A DNA stretch of 64,000 bases from Bacteroidales bacterium. Lineage in GTDB: Bacteria; Bacteroidota; Bacteroidia; Bacteroidales; Marinilabiliaceae. Under the pieces are notes generated by a model. That model did not search any database and was not told where the DNA came from. It saw only the letters and a program-made list of their open reading frames with translations. Positions 44,103 through 53,487 of the stretch are shown in pieces (the stretch's first letter is position 1; each line of letters opens with the position of its first letter). The stretch covers positions 17,772 to 81,771 of the forward strand of contig JAFYCM010000093.1 in the NCBI GenBank assembly GCA_017539645.1, given 5' to 3'. Position numbers and translations under genes: made by a program.

Positions 44103-46733
44103 ATGAAAAAAAATCTATTTTTATTAGGTGCGTTAGCAGTGGGGCTCGCTGCTTCGGCGCAGACCGCTACAACAAAGCGTTTGATTGACACGCAAACGTA
44201 CGACTACAAAGCGGTATATAATGATGTCACCAACAATCAGAAGATTGGCGAAAAGAATAAGAAAGGCAACCGCTTTGTTGTCAACTTAGGTTCTGGCAAA
44301 GAGGATAGAAAAGACGGCAATACTACAACCTATAAAAACTACAAGGGCACCAACATGCCTGCAAATGGTCAAGTATATATAGGTGATGAAAACAAAGTTG
44401 TAGAAGGTGGTCTTTCTGTTCCAAACGCAGGTCGCGGTTTTGTTATCGATAGTTTGGAAGTTGGTGATGTTATCACCATCGATTATACCACAAATACTGA
44501 AGGCGAGCTTTTGACTTACGCAATGGGCACATCGCTTGTAGATTCTATAGAATTTACAAAAGACGTTGATGGCACGCCAACAAAACTTGTGAGCGGCGAA
44601 ACCACAATCGCATCTGGCGAAGCAATCACCCTTGCTTCTAAAGGTAGCTTAACAACTCGCGCTCCATATTTTGCAGGTCTAACTCTCAAAGGCGCTATCA
44701 GCAAAGTAGTTATAACCCGTGGCGAGAATACCATTACTTATGACTACGCAGCAGAAGCTTCCTCAGTATTATCATTACAGTCATTTGCAACCAAGAACAA
44801 ATTGGGTAGCAACTCTAAGTTCTGGGCTAATTTGGGCGAAGGCAAAGAGCACCGTTGCGATGGCAACACTACTGGCTACAAAGAATACACTGGCACAATT
44901 CTTCCTAAAGCTATAGGCGACATCTATATTGGTGATGAAAACAAAGTTGACGCTAACGGCATGAAGATTCAAAACAAGAATCGCCAATTTGCAGTCGACA
45001 GCCTCAATGTTGGCGATAGCTTTATTGTAGAATATACTGCTAACGATGGCTCTGATATGGTATATGCAATGAGCCAAAATCTTGCTGACAGCATAATCTT
45101 TGTAAATGCAGCTGGCGACACATTGAAGAGTCAATCTTCAACAATAAAATCAGGTGAAGAGATAACATTGGTACATACTTGTAATTTAGATTCACTAAAG
45201 AAGGTATATGGAACTCGTGCACCATACTTCACAGCTATCGGTCTTCCTGGTTATATATCAAAGGTTACCATTTTGAAAAGAGAAGAGGTTACCCCTCTTA
45301 CTGTAACTGTAGCAGAGGGCATTGAGAATGGTGAGGTTAAGACCGCTTCTAAATATGAAATCGTAGCGGCTGGCGACGAAATCACCGTAACTACTACTCC
45401 TTCGGAAGGTTATGTTCTTGCAACGCTCACTGTTACCGATGCAGAAGGCAAAGAAGTAGAAGTTGCTGAGGGCAAGTTCACAATGCCTGCAAGCAATGTG
45501 ACTATTGCCGCAACATTTGCTAAAGAAGGCACTGGCGAGAAAGAAGTTTACATTGCATACGCTACCACCGAATCCGGCGTTACACATAACGCAGATTTCG
45601 CTGCTGTAGTTGACGATAAGAATGTAGCTACGAACGTAGCTGATGGCATGTCGAAAGTGACAACTACTGGCACGGCAAGCATCGAGCTTGTTGCTGTTGG
45701 CGGTACAACTCCTGCTGCTAACAAAGAAGAAGGTGGCGATTATATCGATAAAGATGGTAATGTAAGCCAATGGAACGAAATCAAGTGGGAACTCAAGAAC
45801 CAAGGCGACATCAATTTCAATTACCTCATTGGTACTGGTAATCCATACGTAGGCCTCGCAGCTGAAGAGATAGTAACCGATGGTCAACCAACCGGTACTT
45901 ATCGTGCTCAATATACATACTACGAAGAAGATGGTTCTAAGGGGCTTCCTTTGACTGGTTTGTATTATGAATTCAAAGCCAATGCTTCTGGTGCGCTCCG
46001 CGTAGGTATTTGGGCAAACAAGGGTGGCCGCATCACCTACGTAGTAGACAAAGAGACCGCTAAAGCTATGAACTATTTGGTTGAAGGCTATGTAAATGGT
46101 CAGAACAACGAAGACGGCACCAAGAAATATCTCACAAATGATGAAATCGTTGCTCTTCACAACGAAGCAGGCAAAGACAATAAATACATCATTGGTGCAG
46201 GTGGTCAGCCATTCTGGGGCTATGTAAGCTTCAACGTTGAGGCAGGCAAATCATACCTCTTGTTCCAACATAGTTCACAAGTTGGCTTCTCTGGCTACGA
46301 ATTCACCAAGGATTCTGTCATAGACATTCCTGAGACATTCAACGTGAAGATTGACGTTAGCAAACTTTCTGAAAAGGATGCAAAGAAGGTGTCAGTTTCG
46401 TCTACAGTAGTTAAGGTTGACGATAAAGTAACCCTCACCGCTAATATTCAAAATACCGATTCTGTAGTTGTTGCTACTGCAACAATTGGTGGCGAAGAGG
46501 TAGAAGTAACCAAGAACGAAGATGGTACCTTCACCGTAACCGCTACAGACAAGGGCGATATAGTATTTACAGTAGCACTTGCTAAGGAAGAAACCACTCC
46601 TACGCCAGTTAACAACATCATTGCCGACGAGCTCAATGGCGACAACACCATCTACGACCTCTCTGGCCGCAAGGTTGTTAACCCAACACGTGGTATCTAC
46701 ATCAAGAATGGCAAGAAGTTCGTGGTAAAATAA
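44103..46733 (+). CDS. Secreted protein with duplicated N-terminal module, InlB-B-like repeat and Bacteroidales C-terminal sorting-like tail
   Basis: The function is unknown. The 876-residue protein starts at the ATG at 44103, where a signal peptide (MKKNLFLLGALAVGLAASAQ) begins; a longer frame to 44058 is unlikely. Two homologous modules of about 170 residues follow, each with a VNLGSGKE/ANLGEGKE segment, a YIGDENKV word and a RAPYF segment near its end. Next is a divergent InlB B-repeat-like unit (about 400-480, TTTPSEGYVLATLTV), a jelly-roll-like domain and a second small beta domain. The C-terminus has TIYDLSGRKV and GIYIKNGKKFVVK, typical of Bacteroidales surface or secreted proteins. 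It is a single-gene unit ending at a strong terminator. Confidence 0.75.
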   Translation: MKKNLFLLGALAVGLAASAQTATTKRLIDTQTYDYKAVYNDVTNNQKIGEKNKKGNRFVVNLGSGKEDRKDGNTTTYKNYKGTNMPANGQVYIGDENKVVEGGLSVPNAGRGFVIDSLEVGDVITIDYTTNTEGELLTYAMGTSLVDSIEFTKDVDGTPTKLVSGETTIASGEAITLASKGSLTTRAPYFAGLTLKGAISKVVITRGENTITYDYAAEASSVLSLQSFATKNKLGSNSKFWANLGEGKEHRCDGNTTGYKEYTGTILPKAIGDIYIGDENKVDANGMKIQNKNRQFAVDSLNVGDSFIVEYTANDGSDMVYAMSQNLADSIIFVNAAGDTLKSQSSTIKSGEEITLVHTCNLDSLKKVYGTRAPYFTAIGLPGYISKVTILKREEVTPLTVTVAEGIENGEVKTASKYEIVAAGDEITVTTTPSEGYVLATLTVTDAEGKEVEVAEGKFTMPASNVTIAATFAKEGTGEKEVYIAYATTESGVTHNADFAAVVDDKNVATNVADGMSKVTTTGTASIELVAVGGTTPAANKEEGGDYIDKDGNVSQWNEIKWELKNQGDINFNYLIGTGNPYVGLAAEEIVTDGQPTGTYRAQYTYYEEDGSKGLPLTGLYYEFKANASGALRVGIWANKGGRITYVVDKETAKAMNYLVEGYVNGQNNEDGTKKYLTNDEIVALHNEAGKDNKYIIGAGGQPFWGYVSFNVEAGKSYLLFQHSSQVGFSGYEFTKDSVIDIPETFNVKIDVSKLSEKDAKKVSVSSTVVKVDDKVTLTANIQNTDSVVVATATIGGEEVEVTKNEDGTFTVTATDKGDIVFTVALAKEETTPTPVNNIIADELNGDNTIYDLSGRKVVNPTRGIYIKNGKKFVVK

Positions 46734-46802
46734 AAAGAACGTAGAGAGATTAATGTAGCTAACGATTCAATCTACACTAACACTCTACTCTAAAACAATG
46801 AT

Positions 46803-46834
46803 GGACTGTCACTTCGGTGGCAGTCCTTTTTTAT
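46803..46834 (+). terminator. Strong terminator with UUCG loop
   Basis: GGACTGTCAC and GTGGCAGTCC form a 10-bp stem around TTCG, followed by six T. It ends the secreted-protein transcript. The next 340 bp (to 47172) are A+T-rich and hold only the promoter at 47068-47098. Confidence 0.9.
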
Positions 46835-47067
46835 TTGCATTTGCGCACAACCCGGATAACGTCAATGAGGTAGATTAGGCGGATTTATGTCAATTATAAA
46901 ACTGTTTCTATCAGCATTTTTCGGCATTATGGGAATATTACATACAACTAAAAAAACTTCATTATTATACATATAGTATATACACAAATCGGCTTTATGA
47001 ATAATTATGTTAGTAGTAATACCCAAAATTCAGCATTTTTACCGCTAATAGTCAATAAAATAATACG

Positions 47068-47098
47068 TTGTAATCAATTTGATGGCATTGCAAATTTG
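47068..47098 (+). promoter_or_regulatory. Promoter of the ketosynthase-LolA operon
   Basis: TTG (47068-47070), 20 bp spacing and CAAATTTG (47091-47098, one mismatch to TAnnTTTG) lie 75 bp before the ketosynthase ATG. The rest of the 47099-47172 leader shows no obvious structure. Confidence 0.45.
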
Positions 47099-47172
47099 CA
47101 AGAAAAACGAGTTAGTAATAAATTCGCGACGATTTTACACGAGTAAAAATAGACAAGGATTAATCTATAAAA

Positions 47173-48393
47173 ATGGAAAGAAGAGTTGTAATTACTGGTA
47201 TGGGCATATATTCATGCCTTGGTAAAACGCTTGACGAAGTTAGAGACTCACTATATACAGGAAAGTCCGGTATTATATTCGACCCCGCTCGCAAAGAGAT
47301 GGGCTTCCGCTCTGCACTAACTGCAAAACTTGACATCCCCGATTTGAAAGGCGAGCTTTCGCGCAGTCAACGTGTATATATGCCAGAAGAGGCAAAATAT
47401 GCATACGTAGCTACCCGCGACGCATTGAAGCAAGCTCAACTTGACCAAGATTATCTCAACACCCATGAAGTGGGTTTGCTATATGGCAACGATAGTTCAG
47501 CTGACGCAGTGGTTAAGAGCGTAGATATTATGCGCGAGAAGAAAGACACCACCCTCGTTGGTTCGGGCGCTATCTTCCAATCGATGAACTCAACCGTGAC
47601 AATGAACCTCGGCTGCTTGTTCAAACTCAAAGGTATCAACCTCACCGTATCGGGTGCATGTGCCAGCGGTTCGCACGCAATTGGTCTTGGCGCACTGCTC
47701 ATCCGCGACGGTCTACAAGATATAGTAGTATGCGGTGGTGCACAAGAAGTCAATCCATTCTCTATTGGTAGCTTCGATGGTATCAGCGCATTCTCGGTTC
47801 GCGAAAACGAGCCTACAAAAGCGTCACGTCCATTCGACCGCGACAGAGATGGTCTCGTGCCAGGCGGTGGCGCTGCTACCGTAATTATTGAGAGCTACGA
47901 ATCGGCTGTTAAGCGTGGTGCTCCTATACTTGGCGAAATATTGAGCTATGGTTTCTCTGCAAATGGCGATCATATCTCTTCGCCAAACGTAGAAGGACCT
48001 TCGCGCTCACTCCAGATGGCTATCAAACGTTCAGGTTTGGACATCAAGGAGATTGGCTATGTGAACGCTCACGCGACATCTACCCACGTAGGCGATGCAA
48101 ACGAAGCAAAAGCAATTGCAGCAGTATTTGGCGACCACAAACCTGAGGTTACTTCAACCAAAGGTCAGACGGGACACGAGATGTGGATGGCAGGCGCAAG
48201 CGAGGTTATCTACTCAATGCTTATGATGAAGAACGACTTCATAGCAGCCAACCTCAACTTTGAGAATCCTGATGAAGATTCGATGCACCTCAATATTCCT
48301 GCAGAGCGCGTAAGTAAGCACTTCGATGTATTCCTCTCGAACTCATTCGGATTTGGCGGAACTAACTCTACGCTCATCGTAAAGAACTTGTAA
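47173..48393 (+). CDS. FabB-like beta-ketoacyl-ACP synthase
   Basis: This condensing enzyme of 406 residues elongates an acyl-ACP by two carbons. The catalytic set is intact: Cys163 in SGACASGSHAIG, His300 in NAHATSTHVGD, Lys330 and His335 in TKGQTGHE. Length and the Cys position match E. coli FabB. It is the first gene of a seven-gene operon with an ACP, two hotdog dehydratases, an exporter, an FAD enzyme and a LolA-like carrier. That company points to a dedicated polyene or unusual acyl product rather than to housekeeping fatty-acid synthesis. The usual paired chain-length factor or second synthase of aryl polyene clusters is absent here. Confidence 0.9.
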   Translation: MERRVVITGMGIYSCLGKTLDEVRDSLYTGKSGIIFDPARKEMGFRSALTAKLDIPDLKGELSRSQRVYMPEEAKYAYVATRDALKQAQLDQDYLNTHEVGLLYGNDSSADAVVKSVDIMREKKDTTLVGSGAIFQSMNSTVTMNLGCLFKLKGINLTVSGACASGSHAIGLGALLIRDGLQDIVVCGGAQEVNPFSIGSFDGISAFSVRENEPTKASRPFDRDRDGLVPGGGAATVIIESYESAVKRGAPILGEILSYGFSANGDHISSPNVEGPSRSLQMAIKRSGLDIKEIGYVNAHATSTHVGDANEAKAIAAVFGDHKPEVTSTKGQTGHEMWMAGASEVIYSMLMMKNDFIAANLNFENPDEDSMHLNIPAERVSKHFDVFLSNSFGFGGTNSTLIVKNL

Positions 48394-48430
48394 TCAATAG
48401 AATAAATCATCATAATAATAACGATAACAA

Positions 48431-48673
48431 ATGGAAAGAAGCGAACTTATTTCTAAAGTCAACAGCGTGTTGGCAGAGGAATTTGAAGTAGAAGAAAGCG
48501 TAATTACCCCAGATGCTAACATCAAGGAGACCCTTCAACTCGATAGTCTTAGCCTCGTTGATATGGTAGCACTTATTGAGAACACTTTTGGAGTAAAAAT
48601 CGTTGGTTCGGACATGCCTAAGATTCAAACATTCGGCATTCTCTACGATTACCTCGCTGAAAGAATGAAATAA
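48431..48673 (+). CDS. Acyl carrier protein
   Basis: This 80-residue acidic four-helix carrier holds the growing chain. Ser39 in LQLDSLSLVDMV is the phosphopantetheine site. It starts 37 bp after the ketosynthase stop and ends 1 bp before the next gene, so it is co-transcribed. No phosphopantetheinyl transferase is in the window, so a housekeeping one must act on it. Its sequence is not that of the general fatty-acid ACP (which reads DSLDTVE at this site in most Bacteroidales, from memory). Confidence 0.9.
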   Translation: MERSELISKVNSVLAEEFEVEESVITPDANIKETLQLDSLSLVDMVALIENTFGVKIVGSDMPKIQTFGILYDYLAERMK

Positions 48674-48674
48674 T

Positions 48675-49103
48675 ATGGAAACTCCACTTTATCAGGGAGA
48701 TTCGATAAAAAAGCTATTACTCCAGCGCGAGCCAATCTTAATGGTGGAGACACTCTATACTGCCACCGAAGATGAAGCAGAAACTGGACTCACCGTTGAC
48801 GCAGACAACATTTTCTGCGTAGATGGCGAACTTACAGAGCCGGGACTGATTGAGCACATAGCTCAGTCAGCATCGGCTTTTGCAAGTTATAAGACGTCTC
48901 TCGATGGCAACAATGAGGCGCTACTCGGCTACATAGGTGAGGTGAAAAAATTGACCATAACTGGCGATCTGCCACGCAGCGGACAAGAAGTTCGCACTAC
49001 GGTCAAAATTCAGCAAGTGGTAGGAAACATCACCCTTTTTCAAGCACAGACAACAGTTGACGGTGCACCTATCGCCAATTGTCAGATGAAACTTTCTGTA
49101 TAA
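48675..49103 (+). CDS. Hotdog-fold 3-hydroxyacyl-ACP dehydratase, FabZ/ApeP-like
   Basis: This 142-residue hotdog protein probably dehydrates or otherwise handles 3-hydroxyacyl-ACP. The family features are an N-terminal LLLQREPILMVETL (a variant of the PPMLLID stretch), the central PGLIEHIAQSASAFASY helix with the catalytic-type Glu, and a beta-sheet end. The His of the classical FabZ GHFPxxPxxPG loop is not seen, which is like the ApeP-type dehydratases of aryl polyene clusters. It starts one base after the ACP stop and is followed 6 bp later by a second hotdog gene. Confidence 0.78.
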   Translation: METPLYQGDSIKKLLLQREPILMVETLYTATEDEAETGLTVDADNIFCVDGELTEPGLIEHIAQSASAFASYKTSLDGNNEALLGYIGEVKKLTITGDLPRSGQEVRTTVKIQQVVGNITLFQAQTTVDGAPIANCQMKLSV

Positions 49104-49109
49104 CATATC

Positions 49110-49475
49110 ATGCTAAAGGATTCATACTTTCGCATAATTAGCAAAGAAGCTATTGAAAGCGGCTTTCGATTTGAAGTGAGTTTGATAGAAAGCCACCCCA
49201 TATATAACGGGCACTTCCCAGGCAACCCCGTTTCGCCTGGTGTTTGCTCCATTCAGATGATTAGAGAATGCGTCGAAGAGGCCTTGAACAAAAAGCTTAG
49301 TCTAAAGAGTATAAATGTTTGTAGATTTATAACACTGCTTACTCCACAAAAAGGAGTACATTTGCAACTCGAAATAAATTTAACAGACAATAATGACTCA
49401 GTTGACGCAAAGGCAACAATATCGGACGATGGAATTACTTACGTCAGCTACAAAGGAACCTTTGGGTTGAAATAG
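49110..49475 (+). CDS. Hotdog-fold dehydratase, FabZ/ApeI-like
   Basis: This second hotdog protein has 121 residues. It keeps the FabZ-type active-site loop YNGHFPGNPVSPG with His35, followed by a helix with VCSIQMIRECVEEAL, and a short C-terminal sheet. It is therefore complementary to the preceding protein, which lacks the His. Such a pair of unlike dehydratases is known in aryl polyene clusters, where they work as a heterodimer. That this pair does the same is inference. It is 6 bp from each neighbour. Confidence 0.78.
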   Translation: MLKDSYFRIISKEAIESGFRFEVSLIESHPIYNGHFPGNPVSPGVCSIQMIRECVEEALNKKLSLKSINVCRFITLLTPQKGVHLQLEINLTDNNDSVDAKATISDDGITYVSYKGTFGLK

Positions 49476-49481
49476 TAAGCA

Positions 49482-52004
49482 ATGATTACCAACATAGTAT
49501 TAAGGATATACCAATACTTAGCAAAGCATCGCAAAACTCGCATAACTGCCTTAGTTATAAGTAGTTTATTATTTATTGTTTTTGGTGTACAAATAGAGTA
49601 CGAAGAAGACATCACTAAACTTTTACCCTCGACGAGCGAGTCGGAAAGTGGAAGTTTGGCATTCACTAATCTGCGAGTAAAAGACAAAATTTTCTTGCTT
49701 GTAAGTTCGAAAAATAGCGAAACTGACCCTGACGAACTTGCAGAATTCACAGACACATTCGTTGCACGTCTGCGCGAAGCCGATACAGCAACGAAATACA
49801 TCGACGACATCCTCTACCAAATGGACGAGGAGACATTGCTCGATGCTATTGGCTACTTAAGTGAGAATTTCCCTTCATTCATCGATGCCGATTCGTATGA
49901 AGCAATCGACACCTTGCTGACAGACGAAAACATAGCAAGGATAATAGAGAGCAACTACAAAGCACTCACGTCGTCGTCGGCTATGGTGATGAAAGACTTA
50001 ATAGCATGTGACCCAATTGGCGTGCGCAACATACTCATAAACAAAGTAAAAGAAGTGCGCAATGGGCTCGGCAGCAACCAAACACTTTACAACAGCCACT
50101 TCTTTACGCCAGACACTACAATAGCATTGGCCTACATTTCGCCTGGCTTCAAATCGTTCGACTCGAAAAGTGGAAACAAACTAATTGAGATGCTCGAAAA
50201 CGAGATTGACAAATTCGGTGCAGAGTATCCAAACGTAAAAATACAATATCATGGTGCGCCAGTTCAGAGCGTATACAACTCGCGCCAAGTGAAGAAAGAC
50301 CTATCGCTCACGCTGTCGATTTCGCTGGTGATAATATTTATAGTGATATGGCTCTGCTTCAAAAACAAGTCGACCATACCTATGCTGCTCTTACCTGTTG
50401 GTTATGGAGCATTTTTCGCCTTAGCGATGATGTATTTCATCAAAGGCACGATGTCGCTGATGGCACTTGGCATTGGAGCCATTGTGCTCGGAGTGGCGCT
50501 AAGTTATTGTTTGCATATAATCACTCATTATAAGTATGTTAGCACCCCCGAACGCGTACTACAAGATCAAGCAAAGCCAATTTTCTTAGGCAGTCTGACA
50601 ACAGTAGGTTCGTTCTTGGGTTTGATGCTGACACAATCGGATTTGCTGCGAGATTTCGGTTTGTTTGCTTCATTCAGTTTGATAGGAACGACCACATTCT
50701 GTTTAGTCTTCCTACCTCACTTCTTCAACCCGCAGCGCAACCGCAAGTCGAAGAAAGCTTTCAAAGTTCTAGAGAGATTAAACTCGCACCCATTCGAACA
50801 ACATCGCTGGCTGATAGCATTGATAGTGATAGTTACAGGTGTGTGTCTGTATACGCAACGTTGGGTGTCGTTCGATGCTAATTTGAAGAATATAAGCTAC
50901 TACGAGCCTAAAATATCAGAGTCGGTTGAACTTCTTGCATCGAAAACGCAGCCAGGACAAGTAACGACATATTATGCAGCATCGTCGCACAACTTAGATA
51001 GTGCATTGCTCATAAGCCGCAAGATTAGTGCAACATGCGATTCGTTGAAAGCAAAGGGCTTGATAAAAGGCTACTCGAAAGCATCTTCATTATTCTTAAC
51101 AGAAGACGAAGCGCAAGAAAATATTGATGCGTGGAAAGAGTATTGGACGCCAGAGAGAATAACATACGTAAAAGGACGCATCGACAAAGAGTGCGCTAAA
51201 TACGGTCTCTCGCCAAAGTTCTATACGCCATTCTTCAATATGATAGAAGACGATATTGAGCCACAATCGCTCTACGAAGCTGAGATTATACCAAGCGGCA
51301 TAGTAGTCAACATTATTGAGCATACCGATAGTGTGTATATGGTATTTACCCCAGCGCAGATGCCCGAAGCCAACAAATCGGTTGTAGGCAAAGCCATCGA
51401 CAAAATACCAGGCTGCTTGGTAGTAGACCCAATGTTCTACACCGAAGCTATGGTTAATGCCATAAACGATGACTTCAACATAGCACTACGCTTCTCAATG
51501 GCGTTCGTATTTATAGTGCTACTCTTGTCGTACCGCAACATTTTGCTATCGCTCATAGCATTCTTGCCAGTGACGCTCAGTTGGTACATTGTGCTTGGCA
51601 TGATGGGCATGATGGGTATGCAATTCAACTTGGTAAACATCATCATATCTACGTTCATCTTTGGTATAGGCGTAGACTACAGCATATTCGTGATGGACGG
51701 TCTACTCTCTAAAGCACGTTCACAGTCGGAGCCACGACTACTGATTTATCACAAAACTGCGATATTCTTCTCGGTGCTCGTACTTATAATAAGTACAGGT
51801 TCGCTGCTCTTTGCTACGCACCCAGCACTCAAATCGATAGGCGTAGCAACGATAGTAGGCTTAGTTTCGGCATTGCTGTTAGCCTATACACTTCAGCCAT
51901 ACTTATACCATGCGTTGGTTCGACTAATGATACGCTACAAAATCAACGACAAGTGGCTACTCTCAAAACGAAAGAAAAAAGAGGAACGCGATGCCAAAAT
52001 TTGA
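49482..52004 (+). CDS. MMPL/RND family exporter
   Basis: This 840-residue inner-membrane protein has about 12 helices in two halves (first helix near 22, clusters at about 275-420 and 690-830) and two large periplasmic loops. It has the RND-like inverted-repeat plan of MMPL lipid transporters. The first half has GYGAFFALAMMYFIKG, the second FGIGVDYSIFVMDGL, with the acidic residue expected for proton coupling. In related clusters it is thought to move the finished lipid from the inner membrane. It overlaps the next gene by 14 bp, which suggests translational coupling. Confidence 0.88.
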   Translation: MITNIVLRIYQYLAKHRKTRITALVISSLLFIVFGVQIEYEEDITKLLPSTSESESGSLAFTNLRVKDKIFLLVSSKNSETDPDELAEFTDTFVARLREADTATKYIDDILYQMDEETLLDAIGYLSENFPSFIDADSYEAIDTLLTDENIARIIESNYKALTSSSAMVMKDLIACDPIGVRNILINKVKEVRNGLGSNQTLYNSHFFTPDTTIALAYISPGFKSFDSKSGNKLIEMLENEIDKFGAEYPNVKIQYHGAPVQSVYNSRQVKKDLSLTLSISLVIIFIVIWLCFKNKSTIPMLLLPVGYGAFFALAMMYFIKGTMSLMALGIGAIVLGVALSYCLHIITHYKYVSTPERVLQDQAKPIFLGSLTTVGSFLGLMLTQSDLLRDFGLFASFSLIGTTTFCLVFLPHFFNPQRNRKSKKAFKVLERLNSHPFEQHRWLIALIVIVTGVCLYTQRWVSFDANLKNISYYEPKISESVELLASKTQPGQVTTYYAASSHNLDSALLISRKISATCDSLKAKGLIKGYSKASSLFLTEDEAQENIDAWKEYWTPERITYVKGRIDKECAKYGLSPKFYTPFFNMIEDDIEPQSLYEAEIIPSGIVVNIIEHTDSVYMVFTPAQMPEANKSVVGKAIDKIPGCLVVDPMFYTEAMVNAINDDFNIALRFSMAFVFIVLLLSYRNILLSLIAFLPVTLSWYIVLGMMGMMGMQFNLVNIIISTFIFGIGVDYSIFVMDGLLSKARSQSEPRLLIYHKTAIFFSVLVLIISTGSLLFATHPALKSIGVATIVGLVSALLLAYTLQPYLYHALVRLMIRYKINDKWLLSKRKKKEERDAKI

Positions 52005-53478
52005 TACTGTAATTATAGGCGCTGGCTTAGGCGGCCTTGAATGCGGCCTGATACTCGCCAAGCACGGCAAACGTGTATGCGTAGTAGAAAAAGATGCGCT
52101 AATTGGTGGTTCGCTTCAGACGTTCCGCCGCAAAGGTTTGACGTTCGACACCGGTTTCCACTACGTAGGCGGTCTCGACGAAGGTCAGATGTTGCATACG
52201 CTCTTCGCCTATTTCGGCTTGATGGATCTGCCGTGGGTGAAGATGGATACCGACTTCTTCGACGAGGTAATTATCGATGGCAAGAGCTACAAATTTGCCA
52301 ATGGCTACGACCATTTCTGCGAGACACTCAGCGAAGCTTTCCCCGACCAAAAGGAGAACCTTCGTACGTATACAAATCTACTTCGCGAGGTTGGTCAGAA
52401 CACTATAAATAGCTTCGCACCTAAGGACGCCGATGTAGTGTATACGCAATCGCTCTTTGCGCAATCGGCATACGAATACTTATGTAAAACCATAAGTAAT
52501 CCGCTGCTTCGCAACGTACTATCTGGCACATCGCTAAAGATGGAGCTCAACCCAGCTCTTCCGCTATATACATTTGCTCAGATAAACAGTTCGTTCATTC
52601 AGAGCGCGTATCGATTGCGCGGCGGTGGTATGCAGATAGCCGAAGCGCTTCGCAAACAAATTGAAGCACTCGGTGGCGAAGTACGCCGCAATGCCGAAGT
52701 AACCGACTTCGTAGCTACGGAAGATGGCAAAATAGCGAGCGTAGTTATAAATGGTAGCGAGAGTATTGATGCCGACATGTTCATCTCGGACGTGCACCCA
52801 GCTACCACTATGAAGCTATTGCACAACAGCCATTTGGTTCGCAAAATATATAGCAAGCGCATAGAAAGTTTAGACAATACGTTCGGCATATTCACTGTGA
52901 ACATAGCTCTGAAGCCCAACATGGTGAAATATCTGAATAGAAATATTTACGCCTACCGCAACGAAGACATTTGGCAACTGCACGACAACTCGAAAAACGA
53001 TGCATCTGCCATACTTATTAGCTTCGCACCGCCTACCGATGGCACTGAATATACTCGCAACATCGACATTCTTACGCCGATGCGCTGGGAAACTGTGTCG
53101 CAATGGTATGGCACGAAAATTGGTAAACGCGGAGAAGACTATGAAAAGTTGAAACTTGAAATGGCTAAACTTTGCATAGCAGAAGCGTCGAAATACATTG
53201 ACAAGCTCGACGAAGCTATTGAGAATATATATTGTAGCACGCCTCTCACCTACGCCGACTACACCGCTACGGAACACGGCTCGGCTTACGGAATAAGAAA
53301 GGACTACAACAAACTTATGTTCACTCTGCTTACGCCTCGCACTCCAGTGGCAAACCTATTGCTGACGGGTCAAAGTTTGAACTTGCATGGCATTTTGGGC
53401 GTTTCGATGACTTCAATATTTACATGTGCTGAAATTTTAGGCATGCAAACTTTAGTTGATGACATTAAGCGACAATAA
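51991..53478 (+). CDS. FAD-dependent oxidoreductase, CrtI/phytoene desaturase-like
   Basis: This 495-residue flavoprotein has an N-terminal dinucleotide fold IIGAGLGGLECGLILAKHG with an acidic strand end (VVEKDALIGG), a middle substrate region and a C-terminal FAD motif near LLTGQSLNLHGILGVSM. It resembles carotenoid desaturases and retinol saturases, enzymes that alter conjugated double bonds. In this operon it might desaturate, isomerise or saturate a polyene chain. No other carotenoid gene (CrtB, CrtE) is in the window. It overlaps the MMPL gene by 14 bp and precedes the LolA-like gene by 9 bp. Confidence 0.85.
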   Translation: MPKFDTVIIGAGLGGLECGLILAKHGKRVCVVEKDALIGGSLQTFRRKGLTFDTGFHYVGGLDEGQMLHTLFAYFGLMDLPWVKMDTDFFDEVIIDGKSYKFANGYDHFCETLSEAFPDQKENLRTYTNLLREVGQNTINSFAPKDADVVYTQSLFAQSAYEYLCKTISNPLLRNVLSGTSLKMELNPALPLYTFAQINSSFIQSAYRLRGGGMQIAEALRKQIEALGGEVRRNAEVTDFVATEDGKIASVVINGSESIDADMFISDVHPATTMKLLHNSHLVRKIYSKRIESLDNTFGIFTVNIALKPNMVKYLNRNIYAYRNEDIWQLHDNSKNDASAILISFAPPTDGTEYTRNIDILTPMRWETVSQWYGTKIGKRGEDYEKLKLEMAKLCIAEASKYIDKLDEAIENIYCSTPLTYADYTATEHGSAYGIRKDYNKLMFTLLTPRTPVANLLLTGQSLNLHGILGVSMTSIFTCAEILGMQTLVDDIKRQ

Positions 53479-53487
53479 TTTATAACG

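Noticed and set aside
45258-46160. A 300-codon open frame antisense to the secreted repeat protein
   Set aside because: The plus-strand gene has a signal peptide, repeats and a C-terminal tail; the antisense frame has none of these.
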